Assembly (NCBI GenBank): GCA_965657645.1
Contig: CBFHOS010000011.1
Location: 1-61,877, forward strand
Origin: CBFHOS01 sp965657645
GTDB lineage: Bacteria; Pseudomonadota; Alphaproteobacteria; Puniceispirillales; Puniceispirillaceae
Length of the DNA stretch: 61,877 nucleotides
Direction of reading: 5' to 3'
Shown: positions 35,297 to 44,215 of the stretch, one piece after another
Numbering within the stretch: position 1 is the stretch's first letter
Layout: every line of letters begins with the position of its first letter
Program-made: the position numbers and the translations under genes
The notes under the pieces: model-generated
Databases searched by the model: none
The model's input: the letters and a program-made list of their open reading frames with translations, nothing else
What the model was told of the DNA's origin: nothing

Positions 35297-36210
35297 GTCT
35301 TACTCCCCTTGCCACGAACCGGAATATTTGGCTCGACTATGAGTTGTTCAGGAACTCTCAAATCAATCACCGCAAGGTCGCGCCGGGTGATCTGTTTGCT
35401 GTGGTCCATGATCGCTAGACGTGACCAAGCGGTACTTGGATCCAGCTCTGGTAGGCGAATATCAATGCCGTTGCGAAGATGCACATCCCAGCGGCGGCCG
35501 GATTGCAACGAAATTGCCCAGACGTTGGAGAATAATTCTGGCTCGGTGCGCAACAGATCGATTATGGCCCCCGCCCTTGGTGCGGCGCCATCACCAGACA
35601 CAACAGTCAAATGCGAGAAATCTTCTGGATTGGCGCCGGTGATTACCGCGCCCGATTGGTCGATCAATTCATGTCCGGATGGGGTTTGTAACAACGCCAC
35701 TGGAACGCGTTCCTGCAAGATGATGCGAATGGTCGATGGCATCCGGCGCTCGACTGTTACGTCCTCGATCCAGCCAATTGCGGATAGGCGTTCATGCAAA
35801 GTCCGTAAATCGATGCTGTAGATCGGCTGGCCGCGTTTTAGCGCGCTTACCTCTAGCAATAATTCATGCGGGGTGTGGGCACGGCCTTCGACTTCTATTT
35901 TTTGCAAATTCAATCCAGCGCTGCCGGTAAAGGTGACAATCCGGTCGCCCAATTGGTCACGGTCCATCGCCGCATAGGCACCCATGGTCACCATTGTTAC
36001 GCCGATAACGCTCCAGATGACGAGCTTCACGCGTGACAGGCGGCGCTGGATTGTAACCCCTGTTTCGCTTGGCTTTGACGCCTTGGCAACATTGACGCCA
36101 TTGACCAAAGTGACCTTGCCAGAATTCTGTGCAGAACTGGCTTCGGTAGATTTGCCGCCGTTAGATTTGCCGCCGGTGGATTTGCCAAAGCGCGGCATTA
36201 ATCGTCGCAT
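35293..36210 (-). CDS. ftsQ: Cell-division protein FtsQ
   Basis: Bitopic divisome scaffold linking early and late proteins. 305 residues. Basic cytoplasmic N-terminus with GKSTGGKSNGGKS repeats (about 9-21) encoded by a 15-bp tandem repeat; one transmembrane helix (about 61-81); a POTRA domain (about 100-170, IEVEGRAHTPHELLLEVSAL); then the FtsQ beta domain with RRMPSTIRIILQERVPVALL. The start at 36210 overlaps ddl by 13 bases, with a GGAG site 8 bases upstream; an in-frame ATG four codons later is the alternative. Confidence 0.92.
   Translation of the reverse strand: MRRLMPRFGKSTGGKSNGGKSTEASSAQNSGKVTLVNGVNVAKASKPSETGVTIQRRLSRVKLVIWSVIGVTMVTMGAYAAMDRDQLGDRIVTFTGSAGLNLQKIEVEGRAHTPHELLLEVSALKRGQPIYSIDLRTLHERLSAIGWIEDVTVERRMPSTIRIILQERVPVALLQTPSGHELIDQSGAVITGANPEDFSHLTVVSGDGAAPRAGAIIDLLRTEPELFSNVWAISLQSGRRWDVHLRNGIDIRLPELDPSTAWSRLAIMDHSKQITRRDLAVIDLRVPEQLIVEPNIPVRGKGSKT
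36147..36186 (-). repeat. 15-bp repeat in ftsQ N-terminal coding region
   Basis: TAGATTTGCCGCCGT (36147-36161), TAGATTTGCCGCCGG (36162-36176) and a partial TGGATTTGCC (36177-36186). In frame, encoding Lys-Ser-Thr/Asn-Gly-Gly units in the cytoplasmic tail of FtsQ. Confidence 0.8.
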
Positions 36211-37103
36211 TGTGCCATCTCCAACAAATGATTGACCAATTCCTCACCAGACAAACCAACGAAACGGGCTTGTTCGGGGACTAGGGATGTTGCTGTCATG
36301 CCGGGCTGGGTATTTACCTCGAGCATGAACAACTGATCGCGCTTGTCATTCCAGCGATAATCCGCGCGGATAATGCCGCGGCAACCAAGATGCCGGTACG
36401 CACGCTCGGCCCAATCACAGGCCTCTAATGTCACTGATTCAGGGATGTCAGCGGGCAGAATATGGGTCGATCCACCAGCACCGTACTTTGCATCAAAATC
36501 ATAGAAGCCACGTTCTGAGGTGATTTCCGTAACGCAAAGCGCGGTGCCATCAAGAACCGCAACGCTGAGCTCGCGCCCCGGAATATACGGCTCACAGATA
36601 AGCTGGGCATTGGCGTCCCAATGGCTACGTGCTGGCGCAGGCTTGGCTTTGTCATTCATGATAACGACGCCAAAGCTAGATCCATCATTGCGCGGCTTGA
36701 TTACATGGGGTTGATCCGTGTCTTCAGGATATACATGGCTGTCTTCAATTAGCGGAATATCTGCTGGTAGCATGATCCCGACTTGGGCCAGCATGCGCTT
36801 GGCCAGCACCTTGTCCATGGCAATCGATGATGCCATCAGCCCGCTATGGGTGTAGGGAATATTGAGGATGTTCAGCAGCCCCTGAATATTGCCGTCTTCG
36901 CCAAATTGACCATGCAATGCGTTGAACACACGGCCTGGATTGAGCGTGCGCAGGGTGCTGGCGATATCACGGTCGACTTCAACCTCAACGGCATCCCAGC
37001 CCGCATTGCGCGCGGCCTGTGCACAAAAAGTCGCGGAAACACGGCTTACCGCCGCCTCAGATGTCCAGCCGCCCATCAGCACGGCAACGCGTTCGCCCAT
37101 CAT
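36198..37103 (-). CDS. ddl: D-alanine--D-alanine ligase Ddl
   Basis: ATP-grasp enzyme making the D-Ala-D-Ala dipeptide for MurF. About 301 residues from ATG 37103. This start overlaps the murB TGA (ATGATG) and has GGAG 8 bases upstream; the open frame continues 20 residues further into murB but lacks family similarity. Motifs: VAVLMGGWTSEAAVS, ALHGQFGEDGNIQGLL, TLDRP-like substrate region replaced by VIKPRNDGSSFGV, GRELSVAVL, RADYRW and LEVNTQPGMTATSLVPEQA. The DdlB position inside dcw is typical. Confidence 0.95.
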   Translation of the reverse strand: MMGERVAVLMGGWTSEAAVSRVSATFCAQAARNAGWDAVEVEVDRDIASTLRTLNPGRVFNALHGQFGEDGNIQGLLNILNIPYTHSGLMASSIAMDKVLAKRMLAQVGIMLPADIPLIEDSHVYPEDTDQPHVIKPRNDGSSFGVVIMNDKAKPAPARSHWDANAQLICEPYIPGRELSVAVLDGTALCVTEITSERGFYDFDAKYGAGGSTHILPADIPESVTLEACDWAERAYRHLGCRGIIRADYRWNDKRDQLFMLEVNTQPGMTATSLVPEQARFVGLSGEELVNHLLEMAQCDD

Positions 37104-38044
37104 TGTGCCGTCTCCTGATTTTCCTGCTGATCGTTTAGACGTCCCACTCGTTTGATTTCCCACCGCAATTCAGGCCCACCATTCTCGCGAACGCGGCGTC
37201 TTACGGATTCGCCTAGCTGTTCGATGTCTGTGGCGGTGGCAGAGCCGTTATTGATCAGGAAATTGCAATGCTTGTCGGATACTTGGGCGCCGCCGACCAC
37301 TAGGCCGCGGCATCCAGCCTTGTCGATTTCCTGCCATGCTTTGCCGCCATCCGGATTGGCAAAAGTACTGCCGCCAGTGCGTGCACCGCGCGGCTGTGCA
37401 TCGCCGCGGCTGGCGACTATTTCTTTCATCCGCGCCCTGATTGCGGCGCTATCACCGGTTTCTGCCTGCAGGGTTGCGTGGGTGAAAATCCAATCCGCAG
37501 GGGCATCGGTATGACGATAGGCCATACCCATTTTCTGCGGTGAGGCAACAACGCTATTGCCGGCGCGATCCAGTCCATATGCGGTGATAATGACGTCTTT
37601 GAACTCGCCGCCATAGGCCCCCGCATTCATCCGTAATCCGCCGCCGATGGTCCCTGGAATACCGATTAGAAACTCTAATCCAGCCAAACTGGCTTTGCTC
37701 GCATAACGCGCTACCTCGGCGTCCAAGGCGCCACTCTGGGCGGTTATAATAGTGCCATCATGGGTGATGGTTTTCATATGGTCGGTTAGCTTTATAACCA
37801 CGCCCGCAACACCCGCATCACGGACCAGCAAATTAGACCCAGCACCGATTGGCAAAAGCGGAATATCACTGGGGCAATTGGCAAGGAAATGTGCCAGATC
37901 ATCATAATCCAGTGGGCTAAAGATAATGTCCGCAGGTCCACCAACGCCAAACCATGTATGGCGGGACAATGCGACATCATGCGCGTAATCGCCGCGAACA
38001 GCCGGAAGTCTGGTGATTAAATCTGCCGCATTATTATGCATCAT
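37100..38044 (-). CDS. murB: UDP-N-acetylenolpyruvoylglucosamine reductase MurB
   Basis: FAD-dependent reduction of UDP-GlcNAc-enolpyruvate to UDP-MurNAc. About 314 residues from ATG 38044, which overlaps the end of murC and has GGGGG upstream; a longer frame to 38083 lies in murC. FAD-binding motifs: LSRHTWFGVGGPADI, LPIGAGSNLLVRD and GIPGTIGGGLRMNAGAYGGE read in parts. The catalytic-region motifs TGGSTFANPDGGKAW and KHCNFLINNG are present. Short C-terminal domain like type II MurB. Its product is the substrate for MurC, the adjacent gene. Confidence 0.95.
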   Translation of the reverse strand: MMHNNAADLITRLPAVRGDYAHDVALSRHTWFGVGGPADIIFSPLDYDDLAHFLANCPSDIPLLPIGAGSNLLVRDAGVAGVVIKLTDHMKTITHDGTIITAQSGALDAEVARYASKASLAGLEFLIGIPGTIGGGLRMNAGAYGGEFKDVIITAYGLDRAGNSVVASPQKMGMAYRHTDAPADWIFTHATLQAETGDSAAIRARMKEIVASRGDAQPRGARTGGSTFANPDGGKAWQEIDKAGCRGLVVGGAQVSDKHCNFLINNGSATATDIEQLGESVRRRVRENGGPELRWEIKRVGRLNDQQENQETAQ

Positions 38045-39485
38045 CAACACCCCCGTTATCTTTGCGCGCGTTGTCGCCGCCAAGGGCGTCTAGCGCGGCT
38101 GGTAGGCTGGCGGCCCAAGCGGTGATGTCACCAGCGCCGAGACAAACCACCAAATCGCCGGGCGTGGTGCGGGCGGCAATTTCACTGGCGAGGGCGTCAG
38201 GGCTAGATAGGGCAACTGGCGATTTGTGCCCATGATCACGCAGGCCCGATACCAGCGAGTCTTTATCAGCCCCCTCAATTGGGTCTTCACCGGCGGCATA
38301 GACATCGGCCACCAATACTTCGTCAGCATCGTTGAAACAGGCGCAGAAATCAGCAAACAGATCGGCAAGGCGGCTATAGCGATGTGGCTGGACCACAGCG
38401 ATCAAACGGTTATCGCCGCACATGCTCCGTCCGGCTTCTAACGCGGCTTTGATTTCCACTGGATGATGGCCGTAATCATCAATGATGGTGACGCCGTTGC
38501 TCGTGCCCTTTACGTCAAACCGGCGGCCAACCCCGCCAAAGCTGGCAAGGGCGTCAGTGATATCCTCAGGCGAGACCATCATTTCCAAGGCCACGGCAAT
38601 CGCGGCCAGACAATTCTGGACGTTATGGGTGCCTGGCATCGGTAGGCGCACATCGGTAAGCCGGTCAATATTTTCGCCAACACGGTCAGATAGAACCACG
38701 TCAAAAATCATCACCATGCCGTCATTACGCAGGTTCGTCGCCCGCACATCAGCATTGGCCGCCATTCCATAAGTAATAATCCGGCGGTCTTTGATCCCCG
38801 CCATCATCCGCTGGACGGCGGGATGATCGATACAAAGGGTGGCAAAGCCGTAAAATGGAATAGACGAGACAAAGGTCAAGAACGCCTGTTCCAAGGCTTC
38901 GTAACTGCCATGATGGTCTAAATGCTCTGGATCGATATTGGTAACCACGGCCACGGTTGGGTTGAGCTTGGAGAATGATCCATCGCTCTCATCGGCTTCA
39001 ACCACCATCCATTTGCCTTTGCCAAGGCGGGCGTTACTGCCCCAACCGGTAATGATGCCGCCATTGACCACTGTTGGATCGATTGCGGCGCGGTCAAGCA
39101 AGGTTGCAACCAGCGATGTTGTTGTGGTTTTGCCATGCGTTCCAGCAACGGCCACAGACCAACGCAAGCGCATCAACTCGCCGAGCATTTCGGCACGGTG
39201 CACAATCGGCAAGAACCGTTCACGCGCCGCCATTACCTCTGGATTATCGGCTTTGATTGCGGTGGAAATAACAACAATTGACGCATCGCCCAGATTATCG
39301 GCGCTTTGGCCACAGGTGATCGGAATACCTTTTTTCCGCAAGCGGCGCACATTGGCATTGTCCGACATGTCACTGCCCTGCACGGCATAGCCCATCTCAA
39401 ACAGGATTTCCGCAATGCCACTCATCCCGATGCCGCCAATGCCGGTAAAATGCATGGTGCCGATGGATAGCGGTAATTCGCTCAT
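38034..39485 (-). CDS. murC: UDP-N-acetylmuramate--L-alanine ligase MurC
   Basis: Adds L-alanine to UDP-MurNAc, the first Mur ligase. 483 residues. N-terminal UDP-binding domain with FTGIGGIGMSGIAEIL (about 13-28); P-loop GTHGKT (115-120); central-domain motifs NIDPEHLDHHG; C-terminal DDYGHHPVEI and PHRYSRL, diagnostic of MurC. Start overlaps murG by 4 bases. In alphaproteobacteria it typically sits between murG and murB, as here. Confidence 0.97.
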   Translation of the reverse strand: MSELPLSIGTMHFTGIGGIGMSGIAEILFEMGYAVQGSDMSDNANVRRLRKKGIPITCGQSADNLGDASIVVISTAIKADNPEVMAARERFLPIVHRAEMLGELMRLRWSVAVAGTHGKTTTTSLVATLLDRAAIDPTVVNGGIITGWGSNARLGKGKWMVVEADESDGSFSKLNPTVAVVTNIDPEHLDHHGSYEALEQAFLTFVSSIPFYGFATLCIDHPAVQRMMAGIKDRRIITYGMAANADVRATNLRNDGMVMIFDVVLSDRVGENIDRLTDVRLPMPGTHNVQNCLAAIAVALEMMVSPEDITDALASFGGVGRRFDVKGTSNGVTIIDDYGHHPVEIKAALEAGRSMCGDNRLIAVVQPHRYSRLADLFADFCACFNDADEVLVADVYAAGEDPIEGADKDSLVSGLRDHGHKSPVALSSPDALASEIAARTTPGDLVVCLGAGDITAWAASLPAALDALGGDNARKDNGGVDDA

Positions 39486-40666
39486 GCCGAACCTCCGTTA
39501 CTATCACCATGTGCAAGAGACAACGCATAGCCAGCAATGCTCGTCGCCGCGTCGGGGCGGGCCAATGTCTTTGCGTCTGTTGCCATTTTGCCAAGGCGGG
39601 ATGGGTTGGTAATGATGTCGCTGATGATGGTGCCTAGACTGGCCGCATCCAACGCGCCTTGCGCCGCTAGAACACCACCGCCAACAGTCTCTAGCTGGCG
39701 GGCATTCATTGTTTGGTGATCGTCCATTGCCGTTGGTAATGGGATCATAATTGCCGCCCGACCTGCCGCGGCTAGCTCTGCTACTGAACTGGCACCGCTA
39801 CGAGTGATAACAAGATGGGATTGGTCCATGCGGGCCTCTACATCGTCAAAGAACGGCGCGATAGTGGCGCGCACATCCATTGCGGCATAGGCCCTAGACA
39901 GCGCATCAATTTGACCCGCCTGATCCTCGCGGCATTGCTGGGTGATCACCACACGCTGGCGCAGCTTTTTGTCCAGCAGTGCAATCGCGGCGGGGATTAA
40001 ATCGGCAAATAGGGCGGCACCCTGTGATCCGCCGATAATCAATAAATTGATATCGCCAGTCTTGGTCAATTTTGGCGCAGAATTTATGCCAAAAAATTCA
40101 TCGCGTACCGGCATGCCCGATTGAATGGTTTTGATATTGTCTGGCAAATTACGCGTTGCCGGCCAGCTCAATGCCAGATGACCGGCGAGGCGGGCAAGGG
40201 CACGGTTTGCGCGGCCAAGAAATCCGTTTTGCTCATGCAACATCATCGGCACACCAAGCAATTTTGCCGCGGTCATTGGGCCGAATGATGGATAGCCGCC
40301 AAAGCCAATCATCACCATCGGACGGTGCCGGATCATTGCCGCCCATGAAGATGTCATCCCGATGATGATTTTCGCCATGGCGGTAATACGGCGCAAGACC
40401 CCACCTTGAAACGGTGATGCCGCGCTAATGATTTTTACCCGATCAATGCCGGACATAGCATTCATCGCGGGGGCCATTTTGGCGCCGCGCCGGTCGGTGA
40501 ACAGGATCGTGCGATAGCCGTGCTGGCGCAAATTGCGAGCCACTGCGAGGGCCGGAAAAACGTGACCACCAGTGCCGCCAGCCGCCAAGGCAACAAGATT
40601 GTTGTTGGTATCGATGGGGAATTGGCCCGGGGTTAAACTCTTGATAGATGGGGAGGTTATGGTCAT
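39482..40666 (-). CDS. murG: Lipid II synthase MurG
   Basis: GT28 glycosyltransferase that adds GlcNAc from UDP-GlcNAc to lipid I on the inner face of the membrane. 394 residues. The glycine-rich loop GGTGGH (30-35) is followed by FPALAVA. Other motifs: IGFGGYPSFGPM, LHEQNGFLGRANR and the donor-binding GGSQGA. The C-terminal TRSGASSVAELAAAGRAAIMIPLP carries the UDP site. The N-terminus has about 22 residues before the usual start region; no better internal start is evident. Overlaps ftsW and murC by 4 bases each. Confidence 0.96.
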   Translation of the reverse strand: MTITSPSIKSLTPGQFPIDTNNNLVALAAGGTGGHVFPALAVARNLRQHGYRTILFTDRRGAKMAPAMNAMSGIDRVKIISAASPFQGGVLRRITAMAKIIIGMTSSWAAMIRHRPMVMIGFGGYPSFGPMTAAKLLGVPMMLHEQNGFLGRANRALARLAGHLALSWPATRNLPDNIKTIQSGMPVRDEFFGINSAPKLTKTGDINLLIIGGSQGAALFADLIPAAIALLDKKLRQRVVITQQCREDQAGQIDALSRAYAAMDVRATIAPFFDDVEARMDQSHLVITRSGASSVAELAAAGRAAIMIPLPTAMDDHQTMNARQLETVGGGVLAAQGALDAASLGTIISDIITNPSRLGKMATDAKTLARPDAATSIAGYALSLAHGDSNGGSA

Positions 40667-41802
40667 GATGCCTCCTCCGACACGCGCCGATAACGCCCGC
40701 CATTGGCCAGCCCACTACGCCGTCTGGTTAGCGCCAAGATCAATCCCATGGTCAAACCACTTGCCAGCAAGGACGAGCCGCCATAGCTAACAAACGGTAG
40801 GGTCATGCCCTTGGTTGGGATCAAATGCACCGATGAGGCCATATGAATTGACGCCTGAACGCCGAATTGCATGACAAGGCTAGAGGCCGCGATCAGACAG
40901 AATAGCCCTTCATCCGACATCGCCCGCACAAACCCGCGTAGGACAACAAAGCCATAGAGGCAAATCAGCGCCAAACAGGCGATCGCGCCATATTCCTCGG
41001 CGGCGACGGCGAAAATGAAATCAGAATGCGCGTCAGGCAATTTTAGCTTGATCGTGCCATCACCCGGACCAACCCCAAATAGACCGCCCTCGGCAAAGCT
41101 CTCCTTCGCCCGATCAACCTGCCATGAGCCACCCTTAAAGAAACTATCCATGCGTCTATGCACATGCGGCAGGAACAAATAGGCCATGTAGAGAGCGACC
41201 GGAGCAAGCGCCACGGCGCCAATTACAAACAGCAACGGCATGCCAGCAAGGAACATCTGAAAGCCCCATGTCAGCATGATAACAGCGGTCATCCCGACAT
41301 CTGGCTGGAGCACCAGAATGGTTACGATAACGCCCAGCAAGATGGTCGAGTAAATCCAGCCGGGGAAGTCCTGTCCCTCTCGCCATAATGTCAGCAACCA
41401 TGCTGAAACAATCGCAAATAGCGGCTTGGCGAATTCAGATGGCTGGAGGTTGAAACCAGCAATCGTCACCCAGCGGGTCGCGCCTTTAATTTCACTGCCA
41501 GCAACAATCGCAAGGATCATCAAGCCGATAACGCCAACTAATCCAACCAACGCCAACGCCCTGATCGGTCGCGGTTCAAGCAATGACACGCCAAGCATCA
41601 ACCCGATCGCGGGGACCAGATAAATCAACTGGCGAATGATAAAATGCTGTGTTGGTAGCTTGATCAAAGTGGCAACCGCTGGTCCGGCGGCCATTACCAA
41701 AAGACTGCCCAGCACCATTAAAATCAGGGCACCAGCTAGCAACCATTTATCGACAGTCCACCACCAGACGCCAACACGCGAGCGATCGGTACGATCAAGC
41801 AT
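40663..41802 (-). CDS. ftsW: Peptidoglycan glycosyltransferase FtsW
   Basis: SEDS-family membrane polymerase that builds septal glycan with FtsI. 379 residues and about ten transmembrane helices. Conserved SEDS features: FNLQPSEFAKPLF, LVLQPDVGMTAVI, and the loop GVGPGDGTIKLKLPDAHSDFIF preceding AEEYG, where the catalytic aspartate lies. Near the C-terminus is the family signature PTKGMTLPFVSYGGSS. Overlaps murD by 8 bases and murG by 4. Its partner transpeptidase FtsI is at 47324-49042. Confidence 0.95.
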   Translation of the reverse strand: MLDRTDRSRVGVWWWTVDKWLLAGALILMVLGSLLVMAAGPAVATLIKLPTQHFIIRQLIYLVPAIGLMLGVSLLEPRPIRALALVGLVGVIGLMILAIVAGSEIKGATRWVTIAGFNLQPSEFAKPLFAIVSAWLLTLWREGQDFPGWIYSTILLGVIVTILVLQPDVGMTAVIMLTWGFQMFLAGMPLLFVIGAVALAPVALYMAYLFLPHVHRRMDSFFKGGSWQVDRAKESFAEGGLFGVGPGDGTIKLKLPDAHSDFIFAVAAEEYGAIACLALICLYGFVVLRGFVRAMSDEGLFCLIAASSLVMQFGVQASIHMASSVHLIPTKGMTLPFVSYGGSSLLASGLTMGLILALTRRRSGLANGGRYRRVSEEAS

Positions 41803-43117
41803 GTGCGCCTCCTATCGGTGGGGCCAGATCCCGTGCGATCGCGGCGAATTCATTACCGCGGTCAACAAAGCTGGCAAATTGATCGAAAGAGGCGGCGGCA
41901 GGGGCCAATAGAATGGTCGCCGGATCGCCTGATGCGCTGGCATCTTTATAGGCGGCATGGGTTGCCCGTTTGATGTCGCCGCACATCGTAATCGGCATCC
42001 TACCGTCTAGCGACTTGGCGAATTCATTGGCCGATGCGCCAATCAAATAGGTCGCAACAACATTGTCCAGCGCGTCTTGAACCGCGTCTAGCCCGTCTTC
42101 TTTGGCTTTGCCGCCGGCAATCCAATAGATGTTGTCAAAGGCCGATAGTGACTTTGCCGCGGCAACACCATTGGTGGCTTTTGAGTCATTGATAAAATTA
42201 ATCTGATCATTGCTGGCGACTTGTTGCATCCGGTGCGGCAATCCGGCAAAGCTATCTATTCCGGCGTTTATCGCCGCATCATCCATGTCCAAATGAGCGA
42301 GCACGGCCCGCGCAATCGCGACATTTTCGGCATTATGAGATCCACGCAGAGCAATATTATCGCAGGTATCATGCGCGCCGGTCCGGTCGGCATCGATAGT
42401 GATCGTACGAATGCCCGATGCCGCCGCGTTTTGGGCGAGCGCGCGAACATGCGTATCACCAGTGCCGATCACGGCAACACCGTCTTTATTGACCGCGGAT
42501 AGAATGCGGGCCTTGGCCTCGACATAACCATCAAACCCGTTATGTCTATCCAGATGATCCGGTGAGATGTTGATCAACACCGCACAATCGGCGCGTAGCG
42601 ATGGGGTGGTTTCCAATTGATAGGACGATAATTCCAGAACAATGACGCCCTTATCGCCCGGATCATCCAAACCACAGGCCGCGGTACCAATATTGCCACC
42701 AACCGCCACCGGCCAGCCCGCATTAGCCAAACAATGACCGATGAGGGCGGTGGTTGTTGATTTGCCATTAGTGCCGGTGATCGCCACAATCCGCGCCGCA
42801 GGGGCCGCCATCATTGCGACTTCAATCTCGCTGATAATCGGGATTGCATGATCGTTGGCGTGCGCCGCACAGGGATGTGGGGCAGGGTATAAATGCGGGA
42901 TGCCAGGGCTAATCACCATCATATCGATGTCGTCCCACGGCCAATCTTGCCATGCGGCCAGATGCGCGTTCGTTGGGATATCATCAGGCTTGCTATGATC
43001 ATCATGCAGATATATCTCTGCCCCGCCCGCGCTCAATGACGCGGCGGCGGCCATGCCTGATCGTCCGAGGCCAAGGACCCCGACGATTTTTCCTGACATG
43101 GTGAGAGGGCGTAGCAC
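41795..43117 (-). CDS. murD: UDP-N-acetylmuramoylalanine--D-glutamate ligase MurD
   Basis: Adds D-glutamate to UDP-MurNAc-L-Ala. 440 residues from GTG 43117, which has AGGAG 6 bases upstream; an ATG six codons later is possible. N-terminal domain with VLGLGRSGMAAA and VISPGIP; P-loop GTNGKST (115-121); VLELSSYQLE, NISPDHLDRH and NDSKATN are diagnostic of MurD; C-terminal WIAGGKAKEDG. It follows mraY by 9 bases and overlaps ftsW by 8. Confidence 0.96.
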   Translation of the reverse strand: MLRPLTMSGKIVGVLGLGRSGMAAAASLSAGGAEIYLHDDHSKPDDIPTNAHLAAWQDWPWDDIDMMVISPGIPHLYPAPHPCAAHANDHAIPIISEIEVAMMAAPAARIVAITGTNGKSTTTALIGHCLANAGWPVAVGGNIGTAACGLDDPGDKGVIVLELSSYQLETTPSLRADCAVLINISPDHLDRHNGFDGYVEAKARILSAVNKDGVAVIGTGDTHVRALAQNAAASGIRTITIDADRTGAHDTCDNIALRGSHNAENVAIARAVLAHLDMDDAAINAGIDSFAGLPHRMQQVASNDQINFINDSKATNGVAAAKSLSAFDNIYWIAGGKAKEDGLDAVQDALDNVVATYLIGASANEFAKSLDGRMPITMCGDIKRATHAAYKDASASGDPATILLAPAAASFDQFASFVDRGNEFAAIARDLAPPIGGAHA

Positions 43118-43126
43118 TGATCTCTC

Positions 43127-44215
43127 CTAACGCAACTTGAGTGAGGATAATCCGGCGAAAGCCAGAATTACCGCGATGATCCAGAACCGAACAACGATGG
43201 TGGATTCGGCCCACCCTTTGCGTTCGAAATGATGGTGTAGCGGGGCCATCAAAAAGATCCGTTTGCCGGTCAATTTGAATGAGGCCACCTGCAAGATGAC
43301 GGAGAGCGTTTCGACCACGAACAAGCCGCCGGTGATCGCCAGCACCAATTCGTGCCGTGTCGCAACCGCAATCGCGCCCAATGAACCGCCGAGCGCCAGA
43401 GATCCTGTGTCGCCCATAAAGACTCTGGCTGGTGGGGCGTTAAACCATAGGAAACCAAGACCAGCACCAATGAGCGCACCGCACATGACAGCAAGATCAC
43501 CAGTGCCCGGCACATAATTGATCTGAAGATAGTTCGAGAAATTAATGTTGCCCGACAAATAAGCGATCAGGCCAAAGCAAGCGGCAACAATCATCACTGG
43601 CACAATCGCCAACCCATCCAAACCGTCCGTCAGGTTAACCGCGTTTGACGCGCCTACAATTACCATCATGGCGAATGGTACATAGATAATGCCAAGGCCG
43701 ATCATGGTGTCTTTTAAGAAGGGAACCGAGATGCCGTAACGTAGCTGTTCTGGCGATAATTCAACAAATATCAGGGTTACGAAAAAGGCCACTAATAGCT
43801 GTAGGGCTAGTTTCATCCGGCCTGACATGCCGTGATGCGAGCGCCGCCGCAACTTCATCCAGTCATCAACGCTACCAATCGCGCCAAAGGCAACCGCCAC
43901 GCCCAAAACAGGCCATAGATAGGGGTTGGATAGCGGCATCCATAATAGTGTCGAGATAACAAACGCACCAAGGATCAATAGCCCGCCCATTGTCGGCGTA
44001 CCAATTTTGGTGAGCAGATGTGACTGAGGTCCATCGGCGCGAATTGGCTGGCCTTCGGCTTGGTTGCTCTTTAGCCAGCGGATAAATGCTGGCCCGAATA
44101 ACAGGCTAATGAGCAACGCCGTCATTGTGGCGCCGCCAGTCCTAAAAGTGATGTAGCGGAATAGGTTAAACGGTTGGAATTCACCCGCCATTGGCAACAG
44201 AAGATCAGGCAGCAT
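43127..44215 (-). CDS. mraY: Phospho-MurNAc-pentapeptide translocase MraY
   Basis: Transfers phospho-MurNAc-pentapeptide to undecaprenyl phosphate, making lipid I. 362 residues and about ten transmembrane helices. Diagnostic motifs: SHLLTKIGTPTMGG near residue 65; GSVDDWMKLRRRSHHG with the catalytic-site aspartates; NAVNLTDGLDGLA; FMGDTGSLALGG; and APLHHHFERKGW. All expected catalytic residues seem present. Overlaps murF by 11 bases. Confidence 0.97.
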   Translation of the reverse strand: MLPDLLLPMAGEFQPFNLFRYITFRTGGATMTALLISLLFGPAFIRWLKSNQAEGQPIRADGPQSHLLTKIGTPTMGGLLILGAFVISTLLWMPLSNPYLWPVLGVAVAFGAIGSVDDWMKLRRRSHHGMSGRMKLALQLLVAFFVTLIFVELSPEQLRYGISVPFLKDTMIGLGIIYVPFAMMVIVGASNAVNLTDGLDGLAIVPVMIVAACFGLIAYLSGNINFSNYLQINYVPGTGDLAVMCGALIGAGLGFLWFNAPPARVFMGDTGSLALGGSLGAIAVATRHELVLAITGGLFVVETLSVILQVASFKLTGKRIFLMAPLHHHFERKGWAESTIVVRFWIIAVILAFAGLSSLKLR

